A stretch of 64,000 bases of DNA, taken from positions 1-64,000 of the forward strand of contig JAUSNO010000021.1 in the NCBI GenBank assembly GCA_030645915.1, in the 5' to 3' direction. Numbering within the stretch: the first letter of the stretch is position 1; each line of letters begins with the position of its first letter. This document shows, one piece after another, positions 17,157 through 25,462 of this stretch. A model generated the notes under the pieces. It was not told where the DNA came from and made no database searches. It saw only the letters and a list, made by a program, of their open reading frames with translations. A program made the position numbers and the translations under genes. The stretch comes from Undibacterium sp. (lineage in GTDB: Bacteria; Pseudomonadota; Gammaproteobacteria; Burkholderiales; Burkholderiaceae_D).

Positions 17157-17630
17157 ATGATCACTTTGATACATAGCAATACCTTGGCAGAGCTGTCGCT
17201 GGCGGCTAAGTCAAGCCCGCGCTTGCGCAAGAATTTGAATTTTCACAGCAGCAATGATTCTGCCTGTCACCGCCTGCTCAACGCGCTTGAGCCGGGCACC
17301 TATGTGCAGCCGCACTGCCATGCAGACCCTGAAAAAGACGAAACCATGATTGCGCTGAAAGGGCGTTTCGGCATTCTTATTTTTGACCAGACGGGCGCCA
17401 TTGTAGAGCAATTCATCATGGCGGCAAGCGAGGGCAACCTGGGGGTAACGATCCCGGCAGGCGTGTTCCACAGCATGCTTGCCTTGGAAAGCGGTTCGGT
17501 CTTTTTTGAAAGCAAGGCCGGCCCCTACGCAGCATTGAGCGATGCCGAAAAAGCCCACTGGGCACCGACAGAAGGTGAAGCCGGATGCGCTGCCTATCTG
17601 AACATGTTGACCGCCAGATTTTTACCTTAA
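17157..17630 (+). CDS. WbuC family cupin protein
   Basis: A 157-residue cupin-fold protein of the WbuC type, named from O-antigen clusters of Enterobacteria. Characteristic pieces are RKNLNFHSSNDSACHRLLNALEPGTYVQPHCHADPEKDETMIALKGRFGILIFD, with the metal-site histidines in PHCHADPEKDE, and GVFHSMLAL near the C-terminus. In spite of the name it is often found far from polysaccharide genes, as here, and its reaction is unknown. The start at MITLIHSN is preferred over an upstream GTG/ATG extension that would run into the repeat region. Confidence 0.88.
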   Translation: MITLIHSNTLAELSLAAKSSPRLRKNLNFHSSNDSACHRLLNALEPGTYVQPHCHADPEKDETMIALKGRFGILIFDQTGAIVEQFIMAASEGNLGVTIPAGVFHSMLALESGSVFFESKAGPYAALSDAEKAHWAPTEGEAGCAAYLNMLTARFLP

Positions 17631-17663
17631 TCAATTTTCCTCCACTCAATAGAGAGATTCACT

Positions 17664-18386
17664 TTGAAAAATAATGTATCCCGCGCCAGTATTCTTGCCG
17701 CCATGCTGTTGTCGTTCAATCTGCCGGCATCTGCCGCCAATAATGTTGACCAGCTGCTCAACCTCAGCCAGACAGAGTTCGGATTGTTAGCCAGGGATTT
17801 TACCGCCGCTGCCAGTTATAAGGCCGTGGCACCGGGTGCGCCGCTGGGCATCACCGGCTTTGATATCGGCGCAGAACTCAGCGTGACACAACTGGCCAAT
17901 GACAATGTCTGGAAAAAAGCCGGTGCGGATATTTCTTCGTTAATCTTGCCGAAAATTCACCTGCACAAAGGCTTGCCGTTCAATATCGATCTTGGCGCAT
18001 CGCTTGCTGCCATGCCAGACTCGGATATCAAGATCATGGGGCTGGAAGCCCGCTATGCGATTCTTGCCGGCGGCATCGCCGAACCTTCATTGTCGATGCG
18101 GGTTGCCGTGACACGCTTGTCAGGTGTCAGCCAGCTTGATCTGGAGACCAAAAGCATCGAGCTTACCGCCGCCAAGGGTTTTCTGATCTTTACGCCTTAT
18201 GTTGGCGTGGGCCGCGTATGGGGCAGCGTCACCCCGCACGCAGGCAGCTTGTACAAAGTATCCCCGGTAGCGAATAAGTTATATGCGGGCCTGAATACTA
18301 ATTTTGGCTGGATCAATGTAGCAGGCGAAGCTGACCGTACGGGCGATAACGATACCTTCAGCATCAAGCTAGGATTCCGCTGGTAA
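17664..18386 (+). CDS. Exported beta-barrel-like protein, TTG start
   Basis: A 240-residue exported protein (signal peptide SILAAMLLSFNLPASAAN). The mature part alternates short hydrophobic strands with glycine turns and ends in KLGFRW, a C-terminal aromatic residue as in outer-membrane beta-barrels. Segments such as ITGFDIGAELSVTQLAND and LGLEARYAILAGG fit a porin-like strand pattern. I do not recognise a named family. No in-frame ATG precedes the signal peptide; a TTG after AGAGAGATTCAC is the best start. It follows WbuC by 33 bases and may be cotranscribed. Confidence 0.72.
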   Translation: MKNNVSRASILAAMLLSFNLPASAANNVDQLLNLSQTEFGLLARDFTAAASYKAVAPGAPLGITGFDIGAELSVTQLANDNVWKKAGADISSLILPKIHLHKGLPFNIDLGASLAAMPDSDIKIMGLEARYAILAGGIAEPSLSMRVAVTRLSGVSQLDLETKSIELTAAKGFLIFTPYVGVGRVWGSVTPHAGSLYKVSPVANKLYAGLNTNFGWINVAGEADRTGDNDTFSIKLGFRW

Positions 18387-18439
18387 ATGCGATAAAAACG
18401 CAATCCGCACGCAGCCAGCGGATTGTGGATCGTCATTGA

Positions 18440-19666
18440 CTATGAAGCGTGCTGGCGCGCATTGCGATATAAATCCGGGATTTTATTCTTGCTTAAGGCC
18501 ATCATCCATAAGCTGCCCAGCGCCAGCAGGAACCAGTTCAGGCTTACCCATTGCAGACGTTGGGCCAGGTCAAAAAGGACGCCGCCTAACAGGCTGCCTA
18601 TCATGGTGCCCATGCTTTGATAAAACATTTGCTGCGACATCAGCTTGGAAGTCTGTTCAGAAGAGTTACTGGAAAAACGGGCAATCACCACATCAAACGA
18701 GGGCCCGTAAAATACCTGGCCAAACGATAGCAAGATTGCTGAGGCAATCACTGCACTGGCATGCTGGCCCGCCACTACCATCAGGGCAAAACTGACGAAC
18801 AGGCAACCATAGCCTATCTGTAAAAAGCGGAAATGATCACGCATCCGGATCGCACGTTTCGAGATCGGAATCTGGAAAAAAATAATCACCAGCGCCGCTA
18901 GCCAGAACGGCGTGGATACCGGCACCTCCGGTGTAAATTTAGGGATGTGCAAGCTAAAGCCTATCATCGGCTGTACCGCAAAACACCAAAACACGGCGTT
19001 TGACAAATGAAACTTCAATGGCAGTTTTGCCGGTTCTGCGTTGCTCAACTCTGCCAGTCGCGTCACTGTATTTTGCCCGGCGAGTGACAGACTCAATGCC
19101 TCATGTTTGCTGATGGCGCGCATGGCATACAGCATGAAGATGCCGTAAGCGATAAAGCTCAGCAATACAAACAAGAAAACCATCTTCAGGCTATGTATCG
19201 GCACCCAACCGGCGATCAGGTAGCCGCCCACCAGACCAATGCGAATCGCAAACGCCAGACGGCTAAAGAGGGATGTCTGATCAAGCTCCTTGAGTTTCAG
19301 CAAATAGTTTTTAAGTCCGGGAAAAGACAAGCCGCTTCCCAGGCCCGCCAGCAAGGCGAACAAGGCCAGCGCCCAGGCTTGCTGCAAGTACGCCATGCAA
19401 TACAGCGCTATCCCTTCCAGCAAGATATTGCCTGAGATGACCAGCGGGTGATTGGCAAAGCGAGGATAGTGCCCACCCAGATGCGAGCCCAGCACGCGCC
19501 CGAGGTTAAGTCCAAACAAAATGGCTGCGGCCCAGGTGCCGGAAAAATTCTTGCCGGTCTCGGAAACGATCAAGGGCGTATACAAGGCAACGCCAGCCGA
19601 GGCAAGCGCGACACCGACATAAATCAGGTAAGAGTTGAAAACAGGATTGAAGGCTTTATTTGACAT
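18440..19666 (-). CDS. MFS transporter
   Basis: A 408-residue major facilitator protein with about twelve hydrophobic helices. The loop between helices 2 and 3 reads GLNLGRVLGSHLGGHYPRFAN, a loose version of the MFS motif. Helix 5 carries GLGSGLSFPGLKNYLLKL. Basic residues before helices fit an inside-positive topology. The substrate cannot be read from sequence; the pattern recalls drug/multidrug-type proton antiporters. The start lacks a strong ribosome site; an ATG nine codons upstream is an alternative. It converges with the barrel-like gene. Confidence 0.85.
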   Translation of the reverse strand: MSNKAFNPVFNSYLIYVGVALASAGVALYTPLIVSETGKNFSGTWAAAILFGLNLGRVLGSHLGGHYPRFANHPLVISGNILLEGIALYCMAYLQQAWALALFALLAGLGSGLSFPGLKNYLLKLKELDQTSLFSRLAFAIRIGLVGGYLIAGWVPIHSLKMVFLFVLLSFIAYGIFMLYAMRAISKHEALSLSLAGQNTVTRLAELSNAEPAKLPLKFHLSNAVFWCFAVQPMIGFSLHIPKFTPEVPVSTPFWLAALVIIFFQIPISKRAIRMRDHFRFLQIGYGCLFVSFALMVVAGQHASAVIASAILLSFGQVFYGPSFDVVIARFSSNSSEQTSKLMSQQMFYQSMGTMIGSLLGGVLFDLAQRLQWVSLNWFLLALGSLWMMALSKNKIPDLYRNARQHAS

Positions 19667-20023
19667 GGGGTGAGCAGCATGGTGACGCTGCATGATGCTG
19701 CTGAAAACGATGATTGGTCTGACAATGCAACAGTACAAAAGTTGCGTTTGAGTAGTTTATCTTATTTTTTTGTGCGATTGACCGTTCGATTGGATGAAAA
19801 AAATGCAGATAACTCCAGGTGAATGTTGGCCGGCGCCTGGCCAAGGTGTGGCGCATCGTTGCCAGACAGGCCAGATAGCAATCGAATCTTGCTCACTTGC
19901 TCATTAGATATGAATGTTACATTCACTCACATTTTTACAGCAATTTCAGTCAACTTATTGCAGCGTATTTTCGTTAAATAGGTAACACTGCACGCCATTC
20001 AATTTTTTACAGGACTGATACAA
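19667..20023. other. Intergenic gap with a perfect TGAATGT-T-ACATTCA palindrome
   Basis: This 357-base gap separates the MFS gene (minus) from the glycine-zipper gene (plus). At 19911-19925 it holds TGAATGTTACATTCA, a perfect 7-bp-arm palindrome of the kind bound by TetR-family dimers. It lies about 100 bases before the glycine-zipper start. No TetR gene is adjacent. The rest is AT-rich with no other recognisable element. Confidence 0.45.
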
Positions 20024-20704
20024 ATGACCCAGACACCAACCGCAAAACGCATTCACCCATTAGTTGCCGCTGCTGCGGTATCAATCATTGTGGTAAGTCT
20101 GGTAGGTGTTGCCGCGATAACGGGGGTTATTCCTACTTCCAATAGCGCGCCAACACCGGACAGCCAGATGGCCGCTGCAGATAGGCAGGAAGCGGATGCC
20201 AGAAACCAGGATCCGACGGTAACGCCTGCCGCCAATGGCGGATCTAAGGAAACCGCGCAGCAGCAAGACAAGCTTAGCCACAAGGCGAAAGCGGAAACAA
20301 AATATCAACAGAAAGATGACGACAACAACACCTCAGCGAACGTGGCTCAGGCACCGGCAATTTGCGAAAGTTGCGGGGTAGTCGAATCGGTTCGCACCGT
20401 TGAACGGGCAGCGCAAAAAGGCAGTGGTTTAGGTGCTGCCGCGGGTGCCGTACTGGGTGGCGTATTGGGGCATCAGGTGGGTGGTGGCAATGGCCGCAAA
20501 CTCGCTACCGTAGCCGGTGCCGTCGGGGGTGGATTTGCGGGTAACGAGATAGAGAAACGTAACAACACCAATATTACCTATGAAGTGCGCGTACGCATGG
20601 AAAACGGCAATACCCGTACCTTTACACCGTCAGCACAACCAGACTGGCGCGCCGGTGACCATGTCAGGATTGTCGATGGACGTTTGACTTCAAATGAAAG
20701 ATAA
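20024..20704 (+). CDS. Glycine-zipper 2TM domain protein
   Basis: A 226-residue protein with one N-terminal membrane anchor (AAAAVSIIVVSLVGVAAITG), a long polar linker rich in Gln, Asn and Lys, and a C-terminal glycine-zipper domain: AAQKGSGLGAAAGAVLGGVLGHQVGGGNGRKLATVAGAVGGGFAGNEIEK followed by YEVRVRMENGNTRTF. The domain is the Rick_17kDa-type fold common in envelope proteins. A CESCG motif just before it could bind metal or form a disulfide. Likely inner-membrane anchored and periplasmic. Structural role in the envelope is inference. Confidence 0.85.
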   Translation: MTQTPTAKRIHPLVAAAAVSIIVVSLVGVAAITGVIPTSNSAPTPDSQMAAADRQEADARNQDPTVTPAANGGSKETAQQQDKLSHKAKAETKYQQKDDDNNTSANVAQAPAICESCGVVESVRTVERAAQKGSGLGAAAGAVLGGVLGHQVGGGNGRKLATVAGAVGGGFAGNEIEKRNNTNITYEVRVRMENGNTRTFTPSAQPDWRAGDHVRIVDGRLTSNER

Positions 20705-20705
20705 G

Positions 20706-20783
20706 ACACGCCCGACATGAGGCAATCAGCATGCGTCTTGTGGCACGATAATGGCCCGGGAGGCCGATGGATACTGCGTGTTG
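20706..20783. repeat. Family A palindromic repeat, copy 3
   Basis: Begins two bases after the glycine-zipper stop. It holds CATGCGTCTTGTGGCACGATAATGGCC in the centre and ends GGATACTGCGTG, matching the dispersed family. The left arm is degenerate, with GACACGCC replacing the usual CACGCA arm. Confidence 0.6.
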
Positions 20784-20820
20784 ATCGTTGATACTTGGTA
20801 TTTCGTACTTCGATGATTGA

Positions 20821-20853
20821 AAAAAAAGGACGGCTAAAACCCGTCCTTTTTTT
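20821..20853. terminator. Bidirectional rho-independent terminator
   Basis: AAAAAAAGGACGG pairs with CCGTCCTTTTTTT around a short CTAAAAC loop. Poly-A before and poly-T after the GC stem make it work from either side. It separates the glycine-zipper gene from the convergent glutaredoxin-like gene. Confidence 0.9.
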
Positions 20854-20858
20854 GTCAC

Positions 20859-21239
20859 TTATGCTGCGGCAAACTGCGTTCTTAAGTAAGCGATGATATC
20901 GTTGGATTCATACAGCCACTTCACGCTGCCATCGGCATTGCTGATCTGCAGACAAGGCACCTTGGGGCTGCCGCCTTGGGCCAATAGTGCCTGCCGGTGT
21001 TCCGCTGAACTCTGGGTATCGCGTAATGCAATAGTCAGCGACAGGCGACGCATTTCCTGGCGCACCTTGATGCAAAACGGGCAGGTATTGAACTGATACA
21101 GCGCAAGTTTCTGGCAGGCGGCATCAACGCGGGCCTGCTCGGCTTGAGCTCGCTGCACGCCCTGTGGCCGGGTCAGGCGCTCCTTGAGTAGCATGACTGG
21201 GCCAAGAATGGTGCGCAGTAGTCTAAAAAATAGTTTCAT
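20859..21239 (-). CDS. Glutaredoxin / GST-N-like protein
   Basis: A 126-residue protein with a thioredoxin fold of the glutaredoxin or GST N-terminal type. The redox site is CPFC at about residues 52-55 (LYQFNTCPFCIKVRQEMRRL), followed by VPCLQISNADGSVKWLYESNDIIAYL, the glutathione-binding cis-proline and SND block. About 45 residues before the domain are basic and hydrophobic (MKLFFRLLRTILGPVMLLKERL) and may anchor it to the membrane, an unusual addition. Disulfide exchange with glutathione is inferred. A start 12 codons upstream is possible. Confidence 0.88.
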   Translation of the reverse strand: MKLFFRLLRTILGPVMLLKERLTRPQGVQRAQAEQARVDAACQKLALYQFNTCPFCIKVRQEMRRLSLTIALRDTQSSAEHRQALLAQGGSPKVPCLQISNADGSVKWLYESNDIIAYLRTQFAAA

Positions 21240-21320
21240 GGATGAGCTCGGTGGTATGTGTTTGAGGTAAAGCAAGGATAGCGCCGCATTGTACGCGAGG
21301 CCGCCTTGCTACGGTTATTG

Positions 21321-21496
21321 AACCGAGATTTTCCATTAGACGCACCAAAGGTGCTATTTGAGCGCTGAGGGCGCATTTTCGGTCAATTTTGCCGTTCTTC
21401 GTTGCTCATGGCTAGCCATGAGCGCCTCATTCACGATAAAACTGACGCGAAAAATGCATCCCTAATCATCTCAAATCCTAATGGAAATTCTCGGTT
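21321..21496. repeat. 176-bp MITE-like long imperfect palindrome
   Basis: Left end AACCGAGATTTTCCATTAG (21321-21339) and right end (21478-21496) are inverted repeats with one mismatch over 19 bases. Homology between the arms continues inward, with insertions, to an exact 20-base palindrome at the centre (21404-21423, GCTCATGGCTAGCCATGAGC). No coding frame lies inside. The 400-base gap between the glutaredoxin-like and the next hypothetical gene is almost wholly this element plus repeat copy 4. A shortened TTGAACCGAGATTT is also seen near 56783, suggesting a second, decayed end. Confidence 0.75.
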
Positions 21497-21540
21497 GGAT
21501 CCAAACAGAATAACTTGCGTTCTTCAAACTGAGATGACGG

Positions 21541-21602
21541 CACGCAATCTACATGCGCTTACTGGCACGATTTCGGGCTGCAAGGCGCATGCAGATTGCG
21601 TG
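21541..21602. repeat. Family A palindromic repeat, copy 4
   Basis: The clearest palindrome of the family. Left arm CACGCAATCT-ACATGCGC and right arm GCGCATGC-AGATTGCGTG pair almost fully; the centre contains ACTGGCACGATTTCGGGCTGCAAG. The changes in the arms are matched on both sides, so pairing is conserved. Confidence 0.8.
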
Positions 21603-21639
21603 TTGTATTTTAAAGTTTGGCCGAGTCTGGTCGTGCAGG

Positions 21640-22125
21640 CTAGCCGGATTTTTGTGTTTTTGCGATGAAATCGGCATGCGGATAATCCGCCACTGAAAAA
21701 TCGAATCCGCGCGATGTCAGCCAATCACAGGCGTCTTTGAGTGTTGAAAAATAGTGCACCAGATTTTCCGGTAAGTTGCCGGTCTGGCGCCGGTGAATCT
21801 CTTGCCGTAAGGTATCGGGCACCACTACAGCAAGGCACACGCAACCATGATTAAACGCCCAGTCGCGCATTTCCGGAAAAGCCTGCAATGAATCAATATT
21901 CGACATCTCCCAATACTCTGCATTGGTCAAGCCAGCCCAGGCACTACCAACGGGCGCTTTTTGTTTGGTATCGCGAAAGCAAGCCCAGGTGCCATCCTCA
22001 TTAAAGCTGCCGGAGGTCGTGCGCACGAGCACATTACGCACCAGGGTAATTGCCCATTCACCATGTATTTTCATTGGGATCAAAACCGTATTATCGAATG
22101 CATGATTGTACTCAATTTGCTGCAT
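21640..22125 (-). CDS. Hypothetical protein, 161 residues
   Basis: I do not recognise a named family. No signal peptide or membrane helix. It reads as an alternating alpha/beta domain (MKIHGEWAITLVRNVLVRTTSGSFNEDG, then NAEYWEMSNIDSLQAFPEMRDWAF and CVCLAVVVPDTLRQEI, ending DACDWLTSRGFDF). The C-terminal helix-strand pattern loosely recalls STAS-like or SpoIIAA-like proteins, which is a weak guess. It is a single gene between a mobile-repeat gap and the Hsp20 gene. Confidence 0.7.
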   Translation of the reverse strand: MQQIEYNHAFDNTVLIPMKIHGEWAITLVRNVLVRTTSGSFNEDGTWACFRDTKQKAPVGSAWAGLTNAEYWEMSNIDSLQAFPEMRDWAFNHGCVCLAVVVPDTLRQEIHRRQTGNLPENLVHYFSTLKDACDWLTSRGFDFSVADYPHADFIAKTQKSG

Positions 22126-22272
22126 GCTTTGAGATTGCTCGTGCGCAAGCTTGAACCCGCTGGCTGATTCGCTCAGACCGCTTTCTTCGCTCTGTACCGT
22201 GGCCCGATTTTCCCCTGGCGCTCGGTCGGCACCTCACTGCCTTTGATATGTATCAAATAGCTAACAAGATCC

Positions 22273-22298
22273 CTTGAAATAGTTAAAAAAACATCTAT
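22273..22298 (+). promoter_or_regulatory. Putative sigma-32 heat-shock promoter
   Basis: CTTGAAA is followed after 12 bases by CATCTAT. This is close to the RpoH consensus (CTTGAAA, 11-16 bases, CCCATNT). It lies about 75 bases before the Hsp20 start. Confidence 0.45.
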
Positions 22299-22372
22299 CT
22301 TTTAATGCGGGCGGCGGTCGCCTTGAATCAGGTGGTGCGACGCATTTTTGTTAACGTGGACAGGAGAACAGC

Positions 22373-22804
22373 ATGGGTGCATTAGTCAATCGGCGTCAGG
22401 TTTTTGACGATTTTTTTCGCGATATCGCACCGGGGTTTTATGTCCGGCCTTTACATGGCGACCCCTTGCCCTCGCCAAATCAGATCAAGATTGATGTCAA
22501 GGAAAACGACAAGAATTACACCGTGCATGCCGAAGTGCCTGGTGTCAGCAAAGAAGAAATTAACGTCTCGCTCGATGGCAATGTCGTGACACTGCGCGCC
22601 GAAATCAAGCAAGAGGACAGCACGAATAAAGATGAGAAGATGCTGCGCACCGAACGCTACTATGGCGAGGTATCACGCAGCTTTCAGTTGCCTGTTGATA
22701 TCAATACCGCGGAAGCCAGTGCCAAATATGATAAAGGCGTGCTGACGCTGACATTACCTAAAAAGCAGATGGTCGGCAGTGTCCAGAAATTGAGAATCGA
22801 TTGA
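22373..22804 (+). CDS. Hsp20 / alpha-crystallin family chaperone
   Basis: A 143-residue small heat-shock protein. The alpha-crystallin domain covers about residues 36-130: IKIDVKENDKNYTVHAEVPGVSKEEINVSLDGNVVTLRAEIKQE, then RSFQLPVDINTAEASAKYDKGVLTLTLPK, the A-x-x-x-x-G-V-L motif. The C-terminal tail lacks a clear I-x-I/V motif, so oligomer contacts may differ. Such proteins hold unfolded clients for Hsp70. A GGAGAA ribosome site and a sigma-32-like promoter lie upstream. Confidence 0.95.
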   Translation: MGALVNRRQVFDDFFRDIAPGFYVRPLHGDPLPSPNQIKIDVKENDKNYTVHAEVPGVSKEEINVSLDGNVVTLRAEIKQEDSTNKDEKMLRTERYYGEVSRSFQLPVDINTAEASAKYDKGVLTLTLPKKQMVGSVQKLRID

Positions 22805-22809
22805 GGTTT

Positions 22810-22849
22810 GCATTGCGCCGCAGGTGATACCTGGCATGCGGCGCAATGC
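22810..22849. terminator. 12-bp hairpin between convergent hsp20 and pepD
   Basis: GCATTGCGCCGC and GCGGCGCAATGC form a perfect 12-bp stem with a 16-base loop. The position between two convergent genes suggests termination in both directions, although only CTTGCGTTATT follows instead of a T-run. Confidence 0.6.
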
Positions 22850-22872
22850 CTTGCGTTATTGCCGCCGGCAAA

Positions 22873-24339
22873 TTATTTGGCCGGGATCCGTTCCAGCACG
22901 GCCAGCAGCAAAGTCCAGTATTGGCCAACGGTAGTGATGTTTACCATCTCATCGGGGCCATGCGGATAGCGTATGGTCGGGCCGATCGACACCATATCCA
23001 GATTGGGATAATTCTTTTTGAACAGGCCACATTCCAGACCCGCATGGATCACCATGATCTTCGGCTCTCTGTTGTAAATGCTCTCGTAAGTGTCCTTGAC
23101 GATCGCCATTACCGGCGAGCTGGTGTCGGGCTTCCAGCCCGGATAACAGCCGGTAAATGCCACCGTCGCACCGGCCAGATCGCACAGCGATTGCAACGTG
23201 CTTTCGATGTTTTCGCGGCCGCTATCGATCAACGAACGCAGCATGCAGATGACGCTCACGCTATTGTCCTGCGTGCCGACTACGCCCAGATTCAATGAGC
23301 TTTCGGTCACGCCGGTGATCTCATCGCTCATGCGCACCACGCCATTCGGGCAGCTGTTGAGCAAATTGATCAAGATTTTTTGCGCGGCTGCCTGCATGGT
23401 TTGCTGTGGTGCTGGCGTTGCGCCCAGCGTCAATTTGATGGCAGGTTCGGCTGTGGCCAGCTCGGCCTGCAAAATGCCCTGATACTGCGCCACGCGCTGT
23501 TGCAGCAAATCCGCCATGCTGGCAGGCACGGTAAAGCTGCACTGCGCTTCACGCGGGATCGCATTGCGCAGCGAGCCGCCCTTGAGCTCGCTCAGCATCA
23601 TGCCCAGCTCGGTCGCATGCCCGGCCAGAAAGCGCGCCAGCAATTTATTCGCATTGCCGCGACCCAGATGGATATTCACACCGGAATGCCCGCCCTTCAG
23701 GCCAGCGATGCTGAGCGTGTAGGCAAGGTGATCGGCGTTTGCTGCCTGCCATTGCAACGGCACAGTGATCTCCGCATCCACGCCGCCAGCACAACCCATG
23801 TAGATTTCGCCTTCCTGTTCAGAGTCGGTATTGATCAGGATATCCGCATTAAGCATGTCCGCCTGTAAGCCAAACGCGCCAGTCATGCCGGCCTCTTCAT
23901 CGACCGTCAGCAAGACTTCCAGCGGGCCGTGCCGGATATCGTCAGCACTCAGGATCGCCAGCGCAGACGACATGCCGATGCCGTTGTCCGCGCCCAGCGT
24001 GGTGCCGGTGGCCTTGACCCACTCGCCGTCGATCCACGGCTGTATGGCGTCGGTGACAAAGTCATGCAGCTTATCGGCGTTCTTCTGCGGCACCATATCC
24101 AGATGCGCCTGAAGTACCACGGTCTTGCGGTCTTCCATACCCTTTGTCGCCGGCTTGCGGATAATCAGATTACCCACATGATCCTCGACCACTGCCAGGC
24201 CGCGCTCTTTGGCCCAGGATTGAATATGCTGGCTGAGCGCCGCCTCATGCCCGGAAGGGTGCGGTATCGCACAAATTTGTTCAAACCATTGCCACAAAGG
24301 CTGAGGAAAAAGCTGATTGATTGGGGTAATTGTAGTCAC
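22873..24339 (-). CDS. pepD: Aminoacyl-histidine dipeptidase PepD, GTG start
   Basis: A 488-residue M20 dipeptidase of the PepD type, which splits carnosine-like Xaa-His and other dipeptides in the cytoplasm. Metal-site motifs are in order: AHLDMV (His79, Asp81), LGADNG (Asp118), VDEEAG (Glu148/149) and TDSEQEG (Asp172), with HAGLECG near the C-terminus. Length matches E. coli PepD (485). A GTG after AGGATACCTATC is chosen as the start; an upstream extension would add about 60 residues of non-family sequence. It stands alone, convergent with hsp20. Confidence 0.94.
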   Translation of the reverse strand: MTTITPINQLFPQPLWQWFEQICAIPHPSGHEAALSQHIQSWAKERGLAVVEDHVGNLIIRKPATKGMEDRKTVVLQAHLDMVPQKNADKLHDFVTDAIQPWIDGEWVKATGTTLGADNGIGMSSALAILSADDIRHGPLEVLLTVDEEAGMTGAFGLQADMLNADILINTDSEQEGEIYMGCAGGVDAEITVPLQWQAANADHLAYTLSIAGLKGGHSGVNIHLGRGNANKLLARFLAGHATELGMMLSELKGGSLRNAIPREAQCSFTVPASMADLLQQRVAQYQGILQAELATAEPAIKLTLGATPAPQQTMQAAAQKILINLLNSCPNGVVRMSDEITGVTESSLNLGVVGTQDNSVSVICMLRSLIDSGRENIESTLQSLCDLAGATVAFTGCYPGWKPDTSSPVMAIVKDTYESIYNREPKIMVIHAGLECGLFKKNYPNLDMVSIGPTIRYPHGPDEMVNITTVGQYWTLLLAVLERIPAK

Positions 24340-24491
24340 GATAGGTATCCTGATATGGGGGTGGCCCTTGGCTATGGTAGAGGGGCCGAGGGCGGCAAGT
24401 TTAGCATAGGCTTGTGGCGGCACATTGATGCGGCGCAGGGGCAGGCGGGCGATCAGATGTCTTGGAAGCTGTGCTAGCTTCTGAAAATGGA

Positions 24492-24553
24492 CACGCAGTC
24501 TCCATGCGCCTTCTGGCATGAAAATGGCCTGCAAGGCGCATGGGTATTGCGTG
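24492..24553. repeat. Family A palindromic repeat, copy 5
   Basis: CACGCAGTCTCCATGCGCCTT pairs with AAGGCGCATGGGTATTGCGTG around CTGGCATGAAAATGGCCTGC. The flank GCTTCTGAAAATGGA before it matches the flank CTTCTAAAAATGGA of copy 2, which points to a longer shared unit. Confidence 0.8.
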
Positions 24554-24619
24554 AAGCTTTTTGGGTTTTTTGAGGGTGCTTGCCGCAGGCGCGCGCTCAG
24601 GGTGCAGCCGCCAGGCGGC

Positions 24620-25309
24620 TCACAGGCGGCTTACTACCCGCACCGGTGTTTCGCAATAGTCACGAAAACCCATGCGCAGATAGAGCTGATGCGCGATGGT
24701 ATTGCTGCTCATCACATGTAGGAAAGGCGTCTCGCCTGCCAGCAACTGGCGCCGGATCAAGCGATTCATCAAGTGACGCGCCAGGCCCTTGCCCTGAAAA
24801 TCCGGATGGGTGCAGACGCCGCTGACTTCACGATAGACCCCGGCACACATGCGTTCACCCGCCATCGCGATCAGGCGATCACCCTCAAAGCAGCCCAGAT
24901 ATTCACCCAGCTCGATGGTGCGCAGGCCAAACGGGCCGGGGTTGGTCAAGGTGGCAAGCGCCAAGGCCTGCGGCGCATGCCCGCCGTCAAGTCTGACGCA
25001 GGTAAAAGCCGCATCCACCTGCGGCAGGTCGCCATCCCACACCATGCGAAACATCGCCCCCTCGGCATCAATGCACCAGCCCAGAGGCGCAGTACCAGTC
25101 CAGCCGCTGCAATAAAAATGTTCGCCGGCATCGCAAAATGGCAGCAAGGCAGCAAAATCAGGCCGCTGCGCATCGGCAAAACCCAGAATCGGCGAGAAGC
25201 CCTTGGCATAACGCCGCGCCTCACTCGTACCTGCAGCAAAGCAGGCGTGCTGGCCATTGAGGGTGTGCCATAAAATATTATCGAGCAGATGATGTGGGGG
25301 CTTGGACAT
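24620..25309 (-). CDS. GNAT N-acetyltransferase (FR47-like)
   Basis: A 229-residue protein with a C-terminal GNAT fold of the FR47/Gcn5 type. The acetyl-CoA loop is VSGVCTHPDFQGKGLARHLMNRLIRRQL with the QGKGLA signature, followed by FLHVMSSNTIAHQLYLRMGFRD. The first 100 residues form an additional N-terminal lobe, as in two-domain acetyltransferases. The start ATG is preceded by no strong ribosome site. Substrate unknown. Confidence 0.88.
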   Translation of the reverse strand: MSKPPHHLLDNILWHTLNGQHACFAAGTSEARRYAKGFSPILGFADAQRPDFAALLPFCDAGEHFYCSGWTGTAPLGWCIDAEGAMFRMVWDGDLPQVDAAFTCVRLDGGHAPQALALATLTNPGPFGLRTIELGEYLGCFEGDRLIAMAGERMCAGVYREVSGVCTHPDFQGKGLARHLMNRLIRRQLLAGETPFLHVMSSNTIAHQLYLRMGFRDYCETPVRVVSRL

Positions 25310-25462
25310 GGGTTTGGCCGGATGGAATTAAACAGCTGAAAGGATGAGCGGAAAGTGTAGCAGACGGCCGTTGTGCCCAGCTGTACGCCTCAGCTCCATT
25401 TAATCAGACTGTGGCGCGTTTGCTCGCTACAATAGCCGTTTTTAGCAGATGGCCTTCAAGCG

